Assembly (NCBI GenBank): GCA_009602725.1
Contig: WELB01000002.1
Span: forward strand, 34,467-59,095
DNA length: 24,629 nt
Origin: Spirogloea muscicola
Lineage: Eukaryota; Streptophyta; Zygnematophyceae; Spirogloeales; Spirogloeaceae
Reading direction: 5' to 3'
Shown here: piece after piece, positions 10,061 through 24,541 of the stretch
Layout of the letters: every line of letters starts with the position of its first letter
Position numbering within the stretch: position 1 is the stretch's first letter
Notes under the pieces: model-generated
What the model was told of the DNA's origin: nothing
Database searches by the model: none
Seen by the model: the letters and a program-made list of their open reading frames with translations, nothing else
Position numbers and translations under genes: made by a program

Positions 10061-11724
10061 GACCAATGGAAGCGACGGAGTATACTACAAGTTGCTGGAT
10101 CTTTCCCCTCGCTGCTGCGCCGCCTGCCCGTTGTGAGCACAGAGGTGAGCTGGCTGTGCAACTATGGCGGATCTCTCTTTCCATGGAAGTTGGCGGAAGT
10201 GGTGAGCGAGTTGAGAAGAGCACATTGGTTCGAGCCTGCCTTCACTGCAGGACTCCTAAAGAGATGGACTTCCCTTCGTCGTGCTCAGGTCATAGAATTC
10301 ACACCTGTTCAAAATGCTGTGGAGATGGTGGAGGGCCGCATACAAGCCCTTCAGGTAAGCTGCGGCAGTCTTTCTTTGTAGGTACACAATGATGCTGCAC
10401 ATGACTTTCTGCAGCACCTCCGAGTACAGCATTCACGCTCATTCGCACTCGCCTCAGAGGCTGTGTTGATCAATCTTGACCTCGTGTGAATGTGCAGAAT
10501 GAGCTGGATGCTGAGGCTGCTTCTGGTGCTGACTATCTGCCAAGACTGCAGGTACACCACCTATTTCCCCTCGATGATCGTCCCTGTTTGATGTGCCAAC
10601 AGCAACATGATCTAGCCAGATTTGTCTCACACTCAGTTTGGGGGTTGTGCTGGCGCCTTCCTGGCATCCTGTGCCGTTACCAACACATAGACATCTCAAG
10701 GAGCTTGAGCATGATGACAATGACATGCTCACCTCAGACGTCCTCAACGGTTGCATTTTCTGCAGTCAGATTAACGTACAATTGACTCGTATACATGCTG
10801 CAAGTGACACACAGGGCGGGTTGCTTGATTCGTCTGCAGGCATTGCAGCGACTCCTTCAAGGAAGCGTTGCTGTGCAGGTCAACAGCGGCATGCTAGGGG
10901 TTTGCGTCGCTTTTCTCAAGGTCAGCTGATACGAGTGGTCCAGGTCTAGACAACTATCTCCTGCAAGATCCAGATGGCCGCTCACTCTAAGTTGAACATG
11001 GCCATGTGCTGATGTTTCCTCGAGTACGTTCCCCTCTGTTGCAGCCTTCCACAGGAGGCAGGCACAGGGCAAGGTCAAAAGAATTCGACATGGAAGGCAT
11101 TGAGGTATGCCAGCCCTGCAAAATCGACCCAACATGCCACGGGCATCAGTGCCCATGCCTTCTTCCAAAAGCTCTTTCCTTGATTGTGGCAAGATACAAA
11201 CATGATGACTGAACTTAGCCACTATTCTGTAGTAGTAACTCTCTCGATGGGTTTCCTGGACATGCGTAGAGTGATCCTCTGACTTATGCTCCTACTGATT
11301 CTTTGAGTAAATAATGTCATTCATCCCTTAGAGATACTGACTTGCTTATCGTGGCAACCTCACAACCATTTGCAGAGTCTCTGTGCTGCAATCCTGAAGT
11401 TCGTCCAGGTGTGCAAGGCGGCCATCCAGGTAACTGCTTGTGATGTGATTTCTCAAGATGCTCGTCGTGCTAATGCTGTGAACTCTGATATGCCCTGCAA
11501 TATCAGGGATGGCCAATTCTGAGCCTCAAAGCTGGGCAGCACTGAGTGGTCTTCAGCTGAGGCGGTGTGTCTGTGGCGGGGCTGCGTGGGCGTGTCAGGT
11601 GCACTCCCGCATCATGGGCCAGGACAGGGAGGATCAGGCTTTCCACAACGAGCTCGTCCTTGGCTACCTCAACCTGGCAGATCGCATCTCTCACTTCATC
11701 CCTTCCACCATGGCTGTTTGCTGA
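10061..11724 (+). CDS. SPK1: SPIKE1-type DOCK-family guanine nucleotide exchange factor, C-terminal 174 residues
   Basis: SPIKE1 is the plant DOCK protein whose DHR2 domain activates ROP (Rho-type) GTPases and feeds the WAVE/ARP2/3 actin pathway at the ER and plasma membrane. Exons are 10061-10144, 10289-10354, 10498-10551, 10840-10920, 11045-11104, 11376-11429 and 11599-11724 (TGA at 11722). All are phase 0 with GT-AG borders and total 525 nt. Landmarks: DQWKRRSILQ and FPSLLRRLPV, VIEFTPVQNAVEMVEGRIQAL, LPRLQALQRLLQGSVAVQVNSG, a CKAAIQVHSRIMGQDREDQAFH stretch, and terminal RISHFIP. These follow the end of the DHR2 domain of plant SPIKE1 block by block. The stop position matches the family end. 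The 5' part (DHR1, most of DHR2) is missing at the n at 10060. Confidence 0.88.
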
Positions 11725-12264
11725 TTGCCTTGTACCATGTCCACCACTGAGGATGTACCCCCCAGTGCTCACACCAACCCCCTCCCCCCTCTCCCCCCTT
11801 TGCATGGCTGCTGGCTTGCTGGTGCGCCATGGAACTTGTAGTAGCTCCTTCACTCTACCAATAATCACTTTAGGATACTGAGGTAGCTGTGCTTGCAGAG
11901 CCCCCCATTCGCTGGCTCCTCTATGGAGTTTTGGGAGCTCGGCGCTAGCTTTCTGCGAGGAGAGGCCTAACTCTTCAAGAGGACGACTGCCGAAGGTGGC
12001 GTGGCAGAAGCGCAGCATAGGTGATTGATGATAGGCAGGCACTTGGGAGGTGGTGTGGGCCAGCCAGTATGGCTTCCCCTGCGCAGGGAGAAGGCCGTGT
12101 ATTTAAGAGAGGGCCGTGATGGCCCAATGTGAAGGTGAAGCGCAGCTTCCACTTGAGTCGCTATCCTGCTGTGGGCCTGCAAGTCAGCACAGGGAGGTCT
12201 AGGAGGTGAGCGTGGAGCCCGGATGTGAAGGTCATCAGCGCGGATTCCGTCCAGCAGCCAATTG
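11725..12264. other. Downstream of SPIKE1, no recognised gene
   Basis: This holds the SPIKE1 3' end and a C-rich pyrimidine run near 11757-11800. A 179-codon minus-strand frame (11503-12042) runs antisense to the last SPIKE1 exon and beyond; I recognise nothing in it and treat it as a shadow. A TATTTAAG sequence near 12100 is not linked to any gene. Confidence 0.4.
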
Positions 12265-12381
12265 TGGACCCCGACCCGTAGGGTATCGCTGGTTAGTCAG
12301 AGCCTTGGGGTCGCACCTCCGCCTGTACCAATAGGCTGATTTTGACGACTAACCAGCGATACCCTACGGGTCGGGGGTCCA
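12265..12381. repeat. Near-perfect 34/35-bp inverted repeat, 48-nt spacer
   Basis: The left arm (12265-12298) and right arm (12347-12381) are reverse complements except for one extra C/G in the right arm. Each contains CCCGACCCGTAGGGTATCGC or its complement. The RNA would fold into a long, nearly perfect hairpin on either strand. No clear target-site duplication flanks the arms (AATTG on the left, TGGAG on the right). It could be a tiny MITE-like element or a small-RNA hairpin precursor. Confidence 0.9.
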
Positions 12382-12775
12382 TGGAGTAAAACGAAGGTTC
12401 TCCCATAATGGGGCGACGGCTGTGGAAAGCCAGCCCAATGGTGAATAAAGTGGCTGTTTGTTCAAACAAAGAAACAAACAACTTTTCCAGTGGCAGGCAG
12501 TGGCTGTGAGAGGGCAGCCCAGAACATTCCAAAAGGGCGAGGCAAATGAAAAGCCAGCCCAGAGAGACAAGGTCCAGCGAGCCGAAAGGTGCCCAAAGCT
12601 ATGCAAGTGGCTACAGCGCACGAGAGCTCATTAACCCCCGGTCAGCAGCCGCACATTGGAGTGACTTGCAGCTGGACAGAAGACTTAGCTCTTGCAGAAG
12701 ATGAAGGCGCGCGGTGCGCATGAGAAAGAAATGAAAGGAAGGCCATTCGAGCCTCACGAAAGTGTTGGTAACGGC
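12382..12775. other. Low-identity spacer with short repeated words
   Basis: No gene is recognised. AAAGCCAGCCCA occurs near 12426 and 12548, and GGCAGTGGCTGTGAG-like words recur, giving a repetitive look. Minus-strand frames at 12293-12621 have no recognisable motif. It may belong to the same repeat unit as the inverted repeat at 12265-12381. Confidence 0.35.
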
Positions 12776-12800
12776 AATGTAAGTTAATGTAAATTAATGT
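12776..12800. repeat. 10-bp tandem repeat (AATGTAARTT), about 2.5 units
   Basis: Two and a half copies of an AT-rich 10-bp unit lie where the third LINE copy should end. LINEs often end in short tandem repeats made during target-primed reverse transcription. Confidence 0.7.
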
Positions 12801-12854
12801 GAGAGGCAAGCCCGAAAAAATGAACAAGGTATGAAAGGGCCGGAAGGCGCATAG

Positions 12855-12886
12855 ACTACAGAAGGACTTTCCATGACTTCTGTAGT
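12855..12886 (-). repeat. Stem-loop in the presumed LINE 3' UTR
   Basis: ACTACAGAAG and CTTCTGTAGT form a perfect 10-bp stem around a 12-nt loop. The stem-loop lies about 120 nt beyond the stop codon of the third LINE fragment on its sense (minus) strand. Confidence 0.7.
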
Positions 12887-13390
12887 TGGACGCTCAAGAA
12901 CCTCTGAGTCAGCAAGTGTAGATTGGGAAAGAGACCCCGACAGACCCAGACGCAGCAACCAGAAAGCGGCCTGCCTGCAAGTGCACTGCACGAGCCTGGG
13001 ACCGCTAACATGAGATGGAGAGCCGCATGCACAATACCTGGGCAAGCGACCCGGCGGCATTCTGGCCGGGCAGCTCACCTTGCTGTCATAGACGACACTT
13101 GATGGCCCGCCACGCAAGCCGCTGCAGGAGGTCCAGCCACCGACTGCCAAGCGCCCCATGCACGTCTGCACCAGCAGAGTAGTCTGCCCTACACTACCAG
13201 TGCGTGGCGCCGCCAGCAATGTGAGTCGATGCTGGAGTCTTGTACGCCTCCGTCACGAGCACATCGAGCAAAGCTCGCGGACCTCCGCCAGGTTGATACA
13301 CCCACAACGTCTAGTTGCGACGGTGATGGCGTCAAGAGAAGGGGGTACGGCTCCAGGTCAGAGCCAAGCCTAGAGGCTGCTTGGCTATGG

Positions 13391-13434
13391 AGGGTTTAGA
13401 ATTCAGGGTCTGGGTCCGGGGTTGAGGGTTGGGG
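13391..13434 (+). repeat. Degenerate telomere-like G-rich array
   Basis: GGGTTTAG is followed by GGGTCT, GGGTCCG, GGGTTGA and GGGTTG at roughly 6-8-nt spacing. This recalls the green-plant telomere unit TTTAGGG but is strongly degenerate. It lies between the third LINE fragment and the n at 13537. Confidence 0.4.
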
Positions 13435-13536
13435 CCAGCCGCAGCCGGCCCGTGCTGCCGCCGCCGCTGCTGCTCCTCGCCGGCCATGGCGGCTGCCGCG
13501 TAGCGCCCCCGCGCCAGGCGCCTGGGCCTCCGCCGT

Positions 13537-13537
13537 N
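13537..13537. other. Single n, possible collapsed gap
   Basis: The n lies in very GC-rich DNA just upstream of the conserved start of the zinc-ribbon protein. There is no usable ATG in the coding frame before it, so the start codon was probably lost here. It may instead be a single uncalled base within a longer first exon. Confidence 0.5.
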
Positions 13538-14843
13538 CGCGGCGCGGCGCGACGACGCGAGCGCGGCCATTGCCGAGAAGCTGCTGCAGGGCTGGGCGCT
13601 GCTGGCGGAGCACTGCCCCGCCTGCTTCACGCCGCTAGTGCGCAGCCGCGACCGCCGCATGTTTTGCGTCTCTTGCGGCGCCTGGGCCGTGCGCGAGGGC
13701 CAGCAGCCGCCGCTGCCGCCGCCGCCGCCGCCGGTCCGCACCTCCGGGGGCGACGCCCTGGACCCCGACGGCGACGCTGCCGGCGCGTCGACGCTGCCGC
13801 CCTACTCGCCTCTGCCCCAGGACGAGGACGACGCAGAGCCGGCGATCTCGTGGCCGCCGCAGCTGCAGGTGCAGGATGTCAGCCCCGGGCGCACCGGCGC
13901 GCCGGTGTCAGACGACACCCGGCTGCCCACACGAGGCGGCAGTGGCGCTGGCGTTCGCGGCATCACGACCAGCCCACAGCTGGTGCGTGGGTTGGGAATA
14001 CACACTGTCAAGGCACAAGGCAGCCATTGCCACAGCTGTCTTGCCTTCCCGCTGCGCCGCTTCGGCTGGCAAGCTCCACTCGATCATCCTCAGTATGAGC
14101 ATTCATAGTTCCGGCCGATCGTGACAGAGCTGTGCTTGCGACCCGTTGCAGCCTAGACGAGAGACACCCGATGCCAGCCTACATGCAGTCGCTGCAGCGA
14201 CAGTGACCACTTTGAGCAGCAAACTGGAGGTGCTTGCACGGCCGGTGGCAGTCCTTCCTGGCGCTGGCTACCCACTCACTGCAGATTCACAGCAATGTGT
14301 GCTGGATCGATTCCTAGAAATGCCGGAGTTGGATGCAAGTCCTAAATATAAGCTTGGAACATATGATGACTGAAGACTTGCTGCTCCACAGGAGACAAGG
14401 GTGGCAATCGCGGGTTGTCAGGATGCATCACAACTGAAACAGGTCAGTCAAATCCTTCACTGTGCTTCTGCCTGCTTCTGGGGCTATCTGGTCTTCATAC
14501 TGTCTGAACACCTGATGTGGGACTCCAAGCTGGTAGCTGGCATTTGGCTCGGCACGTTAGAGGCTGCATGGTTTACATGCTCCAGAGGTGCAATCGAAGA
14601 ACACATTGCAATTATCAGATAAGCATGGGCAATTTTCCTGGGTATGCTATAGCATTTTGCTGCAGACCTTTTTGACAGCAACCATTTGATGGTCTTTGTT
14701 GGGTGGCAGCTGCTGGCGCTGGTCTCTGAATGTGTTCATGCCATTGCTGCAGTGCAAACCCTCTGCCAATAGTATGAAGCTTTCAGGTCACACAGGGAAA
14801 TGCATCTCTTCAGCTGGTATGTCAGGTTGAGTCTAGACCCTAG
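13538..14843 (+). CDS. ZNRD2: ZNRD2 / SSSCA1-family zinc-ribbon protein, start missing
   Basis: This is a small protein family conserved in eukaryotes, with a four-cysteine zinc ribbon followed by a helical tail; its role is poorly defined. Exon 1 (13538-13982) encodes IAEKLLQGWALLAEHCPACF, then FCVSCG, giving C-x2-C-x13-C-x2-C. A long low-complexity linker follows, with a proline run at 13706-13734 and acidic stretches. Exons 14152-14229 (AVAAATVTTLSSKLE) and 14392-14442 (ETRVAIAGCQDASQLKQ) give the C-terminal helix pair of the family. The last exon is probably 14814-14843 (LVCQVESRP, stop), but it is short and least certain. Introns are GT-AG. The start codon is not visible; it is cut at the n at 13537. 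The linker is longer than in the plant and animal proteins I know. Confidence 0.75.
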
Positions 14844-15567
14844 AATCTGGGAGAAAGCTGCCAAGCGATGAGGTTGTGGCCTAAATCTGTGAGTTCTTTG
14901 TGTACAGACCTGTTATTGGATGTTAACATCTCACTTCAGATGCTTAGAGGGCTTTGTTGACGACTTGTTCCCTACCTTGTCTGAGGCCAAGCAATTCCTC
15001 ACCGCCCTCTCAGATATTCTTACTGTGTTTGAGAGCTAGCAGTTCTCACTGCCTCACCAAGTCGTTTTCTGCTTCCTTCTCCTTGGCCACCTAGTTTACC
15101 GCTCCCTAAGCTGCTGTCATCTTTTAAATTCTCCATATTATTCTTATTTGACCTCCCTCAGTGGGCCAGTTCTTACCTTTCCACCTCTTAAAGTTATTCC
15201 CTCCACTAGTATCCCTACTTCCCTCTCAATCTCCATCCCTTCCACACTCTCCCCTCAACGCTTTGTTAGCACTATCCTCCCTTTCTCCTCCTCTCATCCC
15301 CCTCTATGAGATTGACCGCCGCCTGCTCGCTTGCCCTCCTTCAAATTGCCCATCTGCCTCCTTGAAGATTTCACCCCCTTGACCTGCCATACATGTGCCT
15401 TGCTCTTGCTTGCCTGCTAATCTGGCTACCAAAGTCCAGCTGCACCCATGCAATTGAAGACCTTTGCCAGCTTTGGACGAGTATCATGCTCATTATGAGC
15501 GGACAATGCTTCCTTACTCAGAAAAGTGGATGTCACCAAGTCATGGTGCAATGTCTAGACATTGTTG
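14844..15567. other. Convergent intergenic spacer with pyrimidine-rich tract
   Basis: This lies between the 3' ends of the zinc-ribbon gene (+) and alanine aminotransferase (-). From about 15040 to 15370 the plus strand is strongly C/T-biased (many CCCTCC and CTTCC runs). No gene is recognised. Confidence 0.6.
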
Positions 15568-18983
<3,416 letters not shown>

Positions 18984-18984
18984 N
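18984..18984. other. Single n, probable collapsed assembly gap
   Basis: On the minus strand the n directly follows the last codon of PSMA1 exon 1, and directly precedes the N-terminal extension of alanine aminotransferase in the same frame. The remaining roughly 210-240 codons of PSMA1 are absent and should lie between the two, so the n most likely stands for missing kilobases. Confidence 0.7.
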
Positions 18985-19077
18985 CTGCTTCACCGCCTCC
19001 ATCGCGTACTCGATCTGGTGCAGCCGCCCCGCCGGGCTCCACGTCGTCACGTCCGTGTCGTACTGGTTGCGGAACAT
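18985..19077 (-). CDS. PSMA1: Proteasome subunit alpha type-1, exon 1 only
   Basis: The ATG at 19077-19075 opens 31 codons starting [20 protein letters not shown] and ending [11 protein letters not shown]. This is the N-terminal signature of the 20S proteasome alpha-1 subunit (PSMA1; PAF1 in plants), part of the outer ring that gates substrate entry. Family members continue with a Gly-Ser-Ala core that is not present: the next base is the n at 18984, and after it the frame becomes alanine aminotransferase. The gene is therefore truncated in this assembly. Its start overlaps the PIG-L start on the other strand. Confidence 0.9.
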
Positions 19078-19078
19078 G
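19075..19078. promoter_or_regulatory. Overlapping divergent start codons (CATG)
   Basis: The four bases CATG hold the PSMA1 ATG on the minus strand (19077-19075) and the PIG-L ATG on the plus strand (19076-19078). Any 5' UTR of one gene must lie within the coding exon of the other. Confidence 0.75.
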
Positions 19079-21131
19079 GCGGCGGCGGCGGCGGCGGCGC
19101 CGCTGCCGCGGCGCTCTGCGCTGCTGGTGGTGGCGCACCCCGACGACGAGTCCATGTTCTTCGCGCCGGCGCTGATGGCGCTGGCGGCGGCGCGCGCCGC
19201 CGTGCACGTCCTCTGCCTCTCCACCGGTGAGCGCGTCGTCGCCCCGCCGGCGGCGCTTGCGCAGCTACGGCCTGCCCATGCCGCCGCCGCTGCTTCACGA
19301 GGCCCCGCTTGCCGTGAGCTTCCCCCGCCGCAGGCAACGCTGCCGGGCTGGGGCCCGCCCGCGCGCGCGAGATGCTGCGAGCTTGCAAGGCTCTACACGT
19401 ACGCAGCTCCCCTTGGCCACTTGATGTCGTCGTCGTCGTTGCCGTCGTCGTCGCCGTCGTCGTCGTCAATGTCGACCAGCCATTGCCGCACGGCGATGCG
19501 CACCTGAAGGCTGTGCCAAAGGCGGGGGAGTAGGAGCTGAGGGCCCGCTTTGGTGTGGGCCGTGGCAGGTGCCAGAGGAGAACGTGTGTGTCCTCGACCA
19601 CCCCGAGCTGCAGGTGTGTGCACCGGCCACCGCCCACCACGGCTCCTAGCCGCTGTCTTTCTCAGCCACGACTGCCTCGTCAGGCCCGCGGCCGTGCACA
19701 GGGCCCTGGCCGTCTGGCCCTTGAGGTTGCGCTCTAATCAAAGTGAAGTGAGCTCCCTGCGTACTGCTGCCAGGATGGCTTTCAGGAGGCTTGGAGCGTG
19801 GCTCTCATCCGAGACTTGGTTGAGGAAGCCTTGTCGAGCAAGGACATTAATGTGGTACTGGTGTCCTCAGAAACTAGTCGCTCTTTGTATGAGCAAGCGC
19901 CTGTTCATGTGACATGTCAGGTTGTTTACAGCCTGTAGCCCAAGGCCCCTTGCAGTCAGAAGCATGTCTTGGTGTCAATGAGCTCCTTGCCACAACAATT
20001 ATCTTGCCAGCCCGGCATTGCATGAAGCAGCCCTTGCAATGGCTGCTAAAGTGGCATCCTTTTGCGCAAAACCTACAGATACTTACTTTCGACAGGTATG
20101 GAGTTTCTGGTCACCCAAATCATCGTGCAGTTCATGGGGGCGTCAGGTATTCCAGCAATACGCGCTTCCCTCTTGTGCCTGCTGCTCCAGCTGAGCGAGA
20201 TAATAATGCAGGTCTGCTTTCCTATGCTCGGCGAACTCTGGTGACCGAGCTGCACAAACTCTTAGTCTCTGCAATTTGTCCATGCCCTTACAAGCACGCC
20301 AGTGTTAAGGGTGTTGCTGTGTAAAGGAGCTGATCTTACATGTTAACGAGCTGGGTGAGGGAGCTTAAGGTACTTGAAGAATAAGCTGACTCCCTCACTG
20401 CTCCTGCCATGTCATGCTCTGCTCAGGTCGCTTGTGCTTCAGCAGCGAGGCACGACCAATGTCGTGTCTGACACTTCATCCCTTGAGGCTTGGGAATTGG
20501 TAGGTCTCATGAGGCTGAAGCAAGCAGACTTTGAGAGCAGCGCGTGTCAGATGCACCTTCTTATGTTGACGTTCGTCTGTCCCTCTCGGAACTGTCGGTC
20601 GTTGCATGGTAGCAAGCAGGTGTTCCTGCCTATCTGTCAGTACTCACTCATGGTTGGATGTGTAGTTGCTGTGGCTGTCCCTTCCCAGCCTCTAGCCACT
20701 AGCATTTCGAACATCTTGCTTTTACTTCCCATTGTAGTGCAGACAAGCACCAATGTATTTCGGAAGTTCTGTGGACCCTTTGACATTGCTTTCTCTCTAC
20801 TCGAGTACTACTTGAGCAAGCAAGGGACAGCTCAATGTTATGTATCTCTAAGTGTGTATACAAGTATTGTAGCCATGCGGCAGCATGCCACACAGTGGGT
20901 CTGGTGAGTTGGTGCCTGTCTCACAAGCTTTGTGTTGCCTGTGCGCTGTTGGGACTAGTATATATGACAACATCGCTTTGATTGCCATGGCTGCCAACTC
21001 CTGCATGTTGCAGAGGGAAAGCTGCTCATGCTCTGGCATTGACTTGTTTTACTCGTGTGGTAAGCAGGTTCCGTTGGTTGTTTGTGCTATTCGCGCGATA
21101 CACATATGTCAACACCCTGAAGAGAATCTGA
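19076..21131 (+). CDS. PIGL: N-acetylglucosaminyl-phosphatidylinositol de-N-acetylase (PIG-L), 8 exons
   Basis: It removes acetate from GlcNAc-PI, the second step of GPI-anchor synthesis, on the cytosolic face of the ER. Exons are 19076-19226, 19334-19398, 19569-19613, 19774-19854, 20079-20146, 20427-20499, 20743-20903 and 21068-21131 (TGA). All junctions are GT-AG, and the joined frame is 708 nt, 235 residues (the human protein is 252). Landmarks: [14 protein letters not shown] with the zinc-binding His and Asp pair; [39 protein letters not shown] with the third zinc-ligand His region; SLEAWEL joined to [14 protein letters not shown]; and terminal [21 protein letters not shown]. The start at 19076 is the only ATG upstream of the HPDDE block in this frame. 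It leaves an Ala-run leader (GGC repeat) with no N-terminal membrane segment, unlike the animal enzyme. Confidence 0.93.
19425..19475 (+). repeat. (GTC)n/(GCC) microsatellite in PIG-L intron 2
   Basis: This is an imperfect run of GTC triplets interrupted by GCC, TGCC and AAT. It lies wholly between exons 19334-19398 and 19569-19613. Confidence 0.85.
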
Positions 21132-22417
21132 TCAAGTGCATGGGCGGCTAAGGCTGGAGGACCATGCTGAACCTGCTTGGGCCCACACAAGCTCAGGATG
21201 GTGAATTTCACATTTTTCACATTAAGGTATGCGTTTGCATCCATCATCACTCTTCATCTCTCAGGACCAATTCCAACGCAGCTGATACTGATACTGGTGT
21301 GGCAAAGTCATATGTGACTTGCTCGAAATTGATGGATACGCCCAGGGAACCGTCCGGGAGGTCACCCATCCTATACTATGCTCGACCAAGGGAGCTTACC
21401 TCGGAGCTCTGACGGCAATTCTTGTGTCAGCCCATGTATGATCGTATTGCACAGAAGCAAAAGCCAGTATTGATAGGCAACGCAGAGAAAGTGGTTAATA
21501 CTCATTGAATAGACAGGAAGACTGGGGTGTTGTCAACTATCATGCAGATTTTAAATTGGCGGAACGATTGTTACAATGGCGCTGCTTTCGTTGACAGCCG
21601 GCCATGTTGTGTACACTGGTTCCTCTGGCAAAGGGGCTGTTGGTTGTGACGTTGAGTAGGCAAGCTGTGTCGCCCTGGAGAGAGGGCAGCTGCTCTTGTC
21701 TCGCAGGATTGCATCTGGTCTGAGTAATACCCTGAGTATGGCATGCCAAATCACGGCCAAAATCACGACCTCCAGCATGCTTGGTCTGACATCAATGGCG
21801 TGCTGTCCATTTGATTGTCTACTTGCCCGCCTGATGGCTCTGACTAAGACTTAAAGATGAGTGCTTTTGATGACTGACAGTGTCCACTGCTTAGCAGCGA
21901 GCTCTGCAGTCCTGTTGCCCTTGCACAAGGGCTTCGACTGGTACATCTTGACATCTTCTGCAAGGTTGAGAGGCGTTGGGAGGTTTTGCTGAGGTGACAG
22001 CTTATTGAGCTTGTAACATCCTGATTTCGAGTCGAATTTTCAATCAAAGCAGAGAATCTGACTCTGGCTTTCAAGGCTCCCAAGACCGGCAACATAAGAT
22101 GAATTGTAAGCCCGGTGCTGGTGGTTGTATTTACTTCAATATCACGAACACATCATGCTCTCAAATGAATACGTGAGGTGCAGAAGCTCTTGCTTGTGTC
22201 AATCCATCTGCAATTATGGGATTTGGAGAAAGAATTATGGGAATTTTGACTGGCCTATGTACAGGAGTTCTCATCAAGCTGGCAAATATGCCGTGGGCCT
22301 GGGGTGTTGGCAGAGGTACGAAGCTTCGGGCCAAAGGGATGGTCGTGGTGACTGCAGCCTGAATGTCTGTGATGCTTTACTGCTTCATACTTTCCAGTCA
22401 GAGACATTTTCCCGGCC
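21132..22417. other. Convergent intergenic spacer, no recognised gene
   Basis: This lies between the 3' ends of PIG-L (+) and monodehydroascorbate reductase (-). Short frames on both strands (for example 21164-21412 + and 21551-21778 -) show no family motif. It should contain both 3' UTRs. Confidence 0.5.

Positions 22418-24541
<2,124 letters not shown>

Larger units (their letters stand above)
12776..13260 (-). mobile_element. Degenerate LINE 3' end (third copy) with tandem-repeat tail
   Basis: The minus strand at 13005-13170 reads GADVHGALGSRWLDLLQRLAWRAIK, then after an internal stop NAAGSLAQVLCMRLSIS and a TAG at 13005-13007. These blocks align with HGVFGSQLLDLSTRFA and NAAGSLAQVFRMHLSMS in the copy at 1400-1920, and the plus-strand DNA is visibly similar too. 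Further 3' on the minus strand is a 10-bp stem with 12-nt loop (12855-12886), then a 10-bp tandem repeat (12776-12800). That is a layout known for LINE 3' ends. Two stops and the short length show it is dead. Confidence 0.6.

Noticed and set aside
10226-10240. GGTTCGAGCC, a T-loop-like word suggesting a tRNA
   Set aside because: No matching acceptor, D or anticodon arms upstream. I found no tRNA, rRNA or CRISPR array in the window, though I could not run a covariance search.
11503-12042. A 179-codon minus-strand ORF
   Set aside because: It is antisense to the last SPIKE1 exon, which is certain, and has no recognisable motif.
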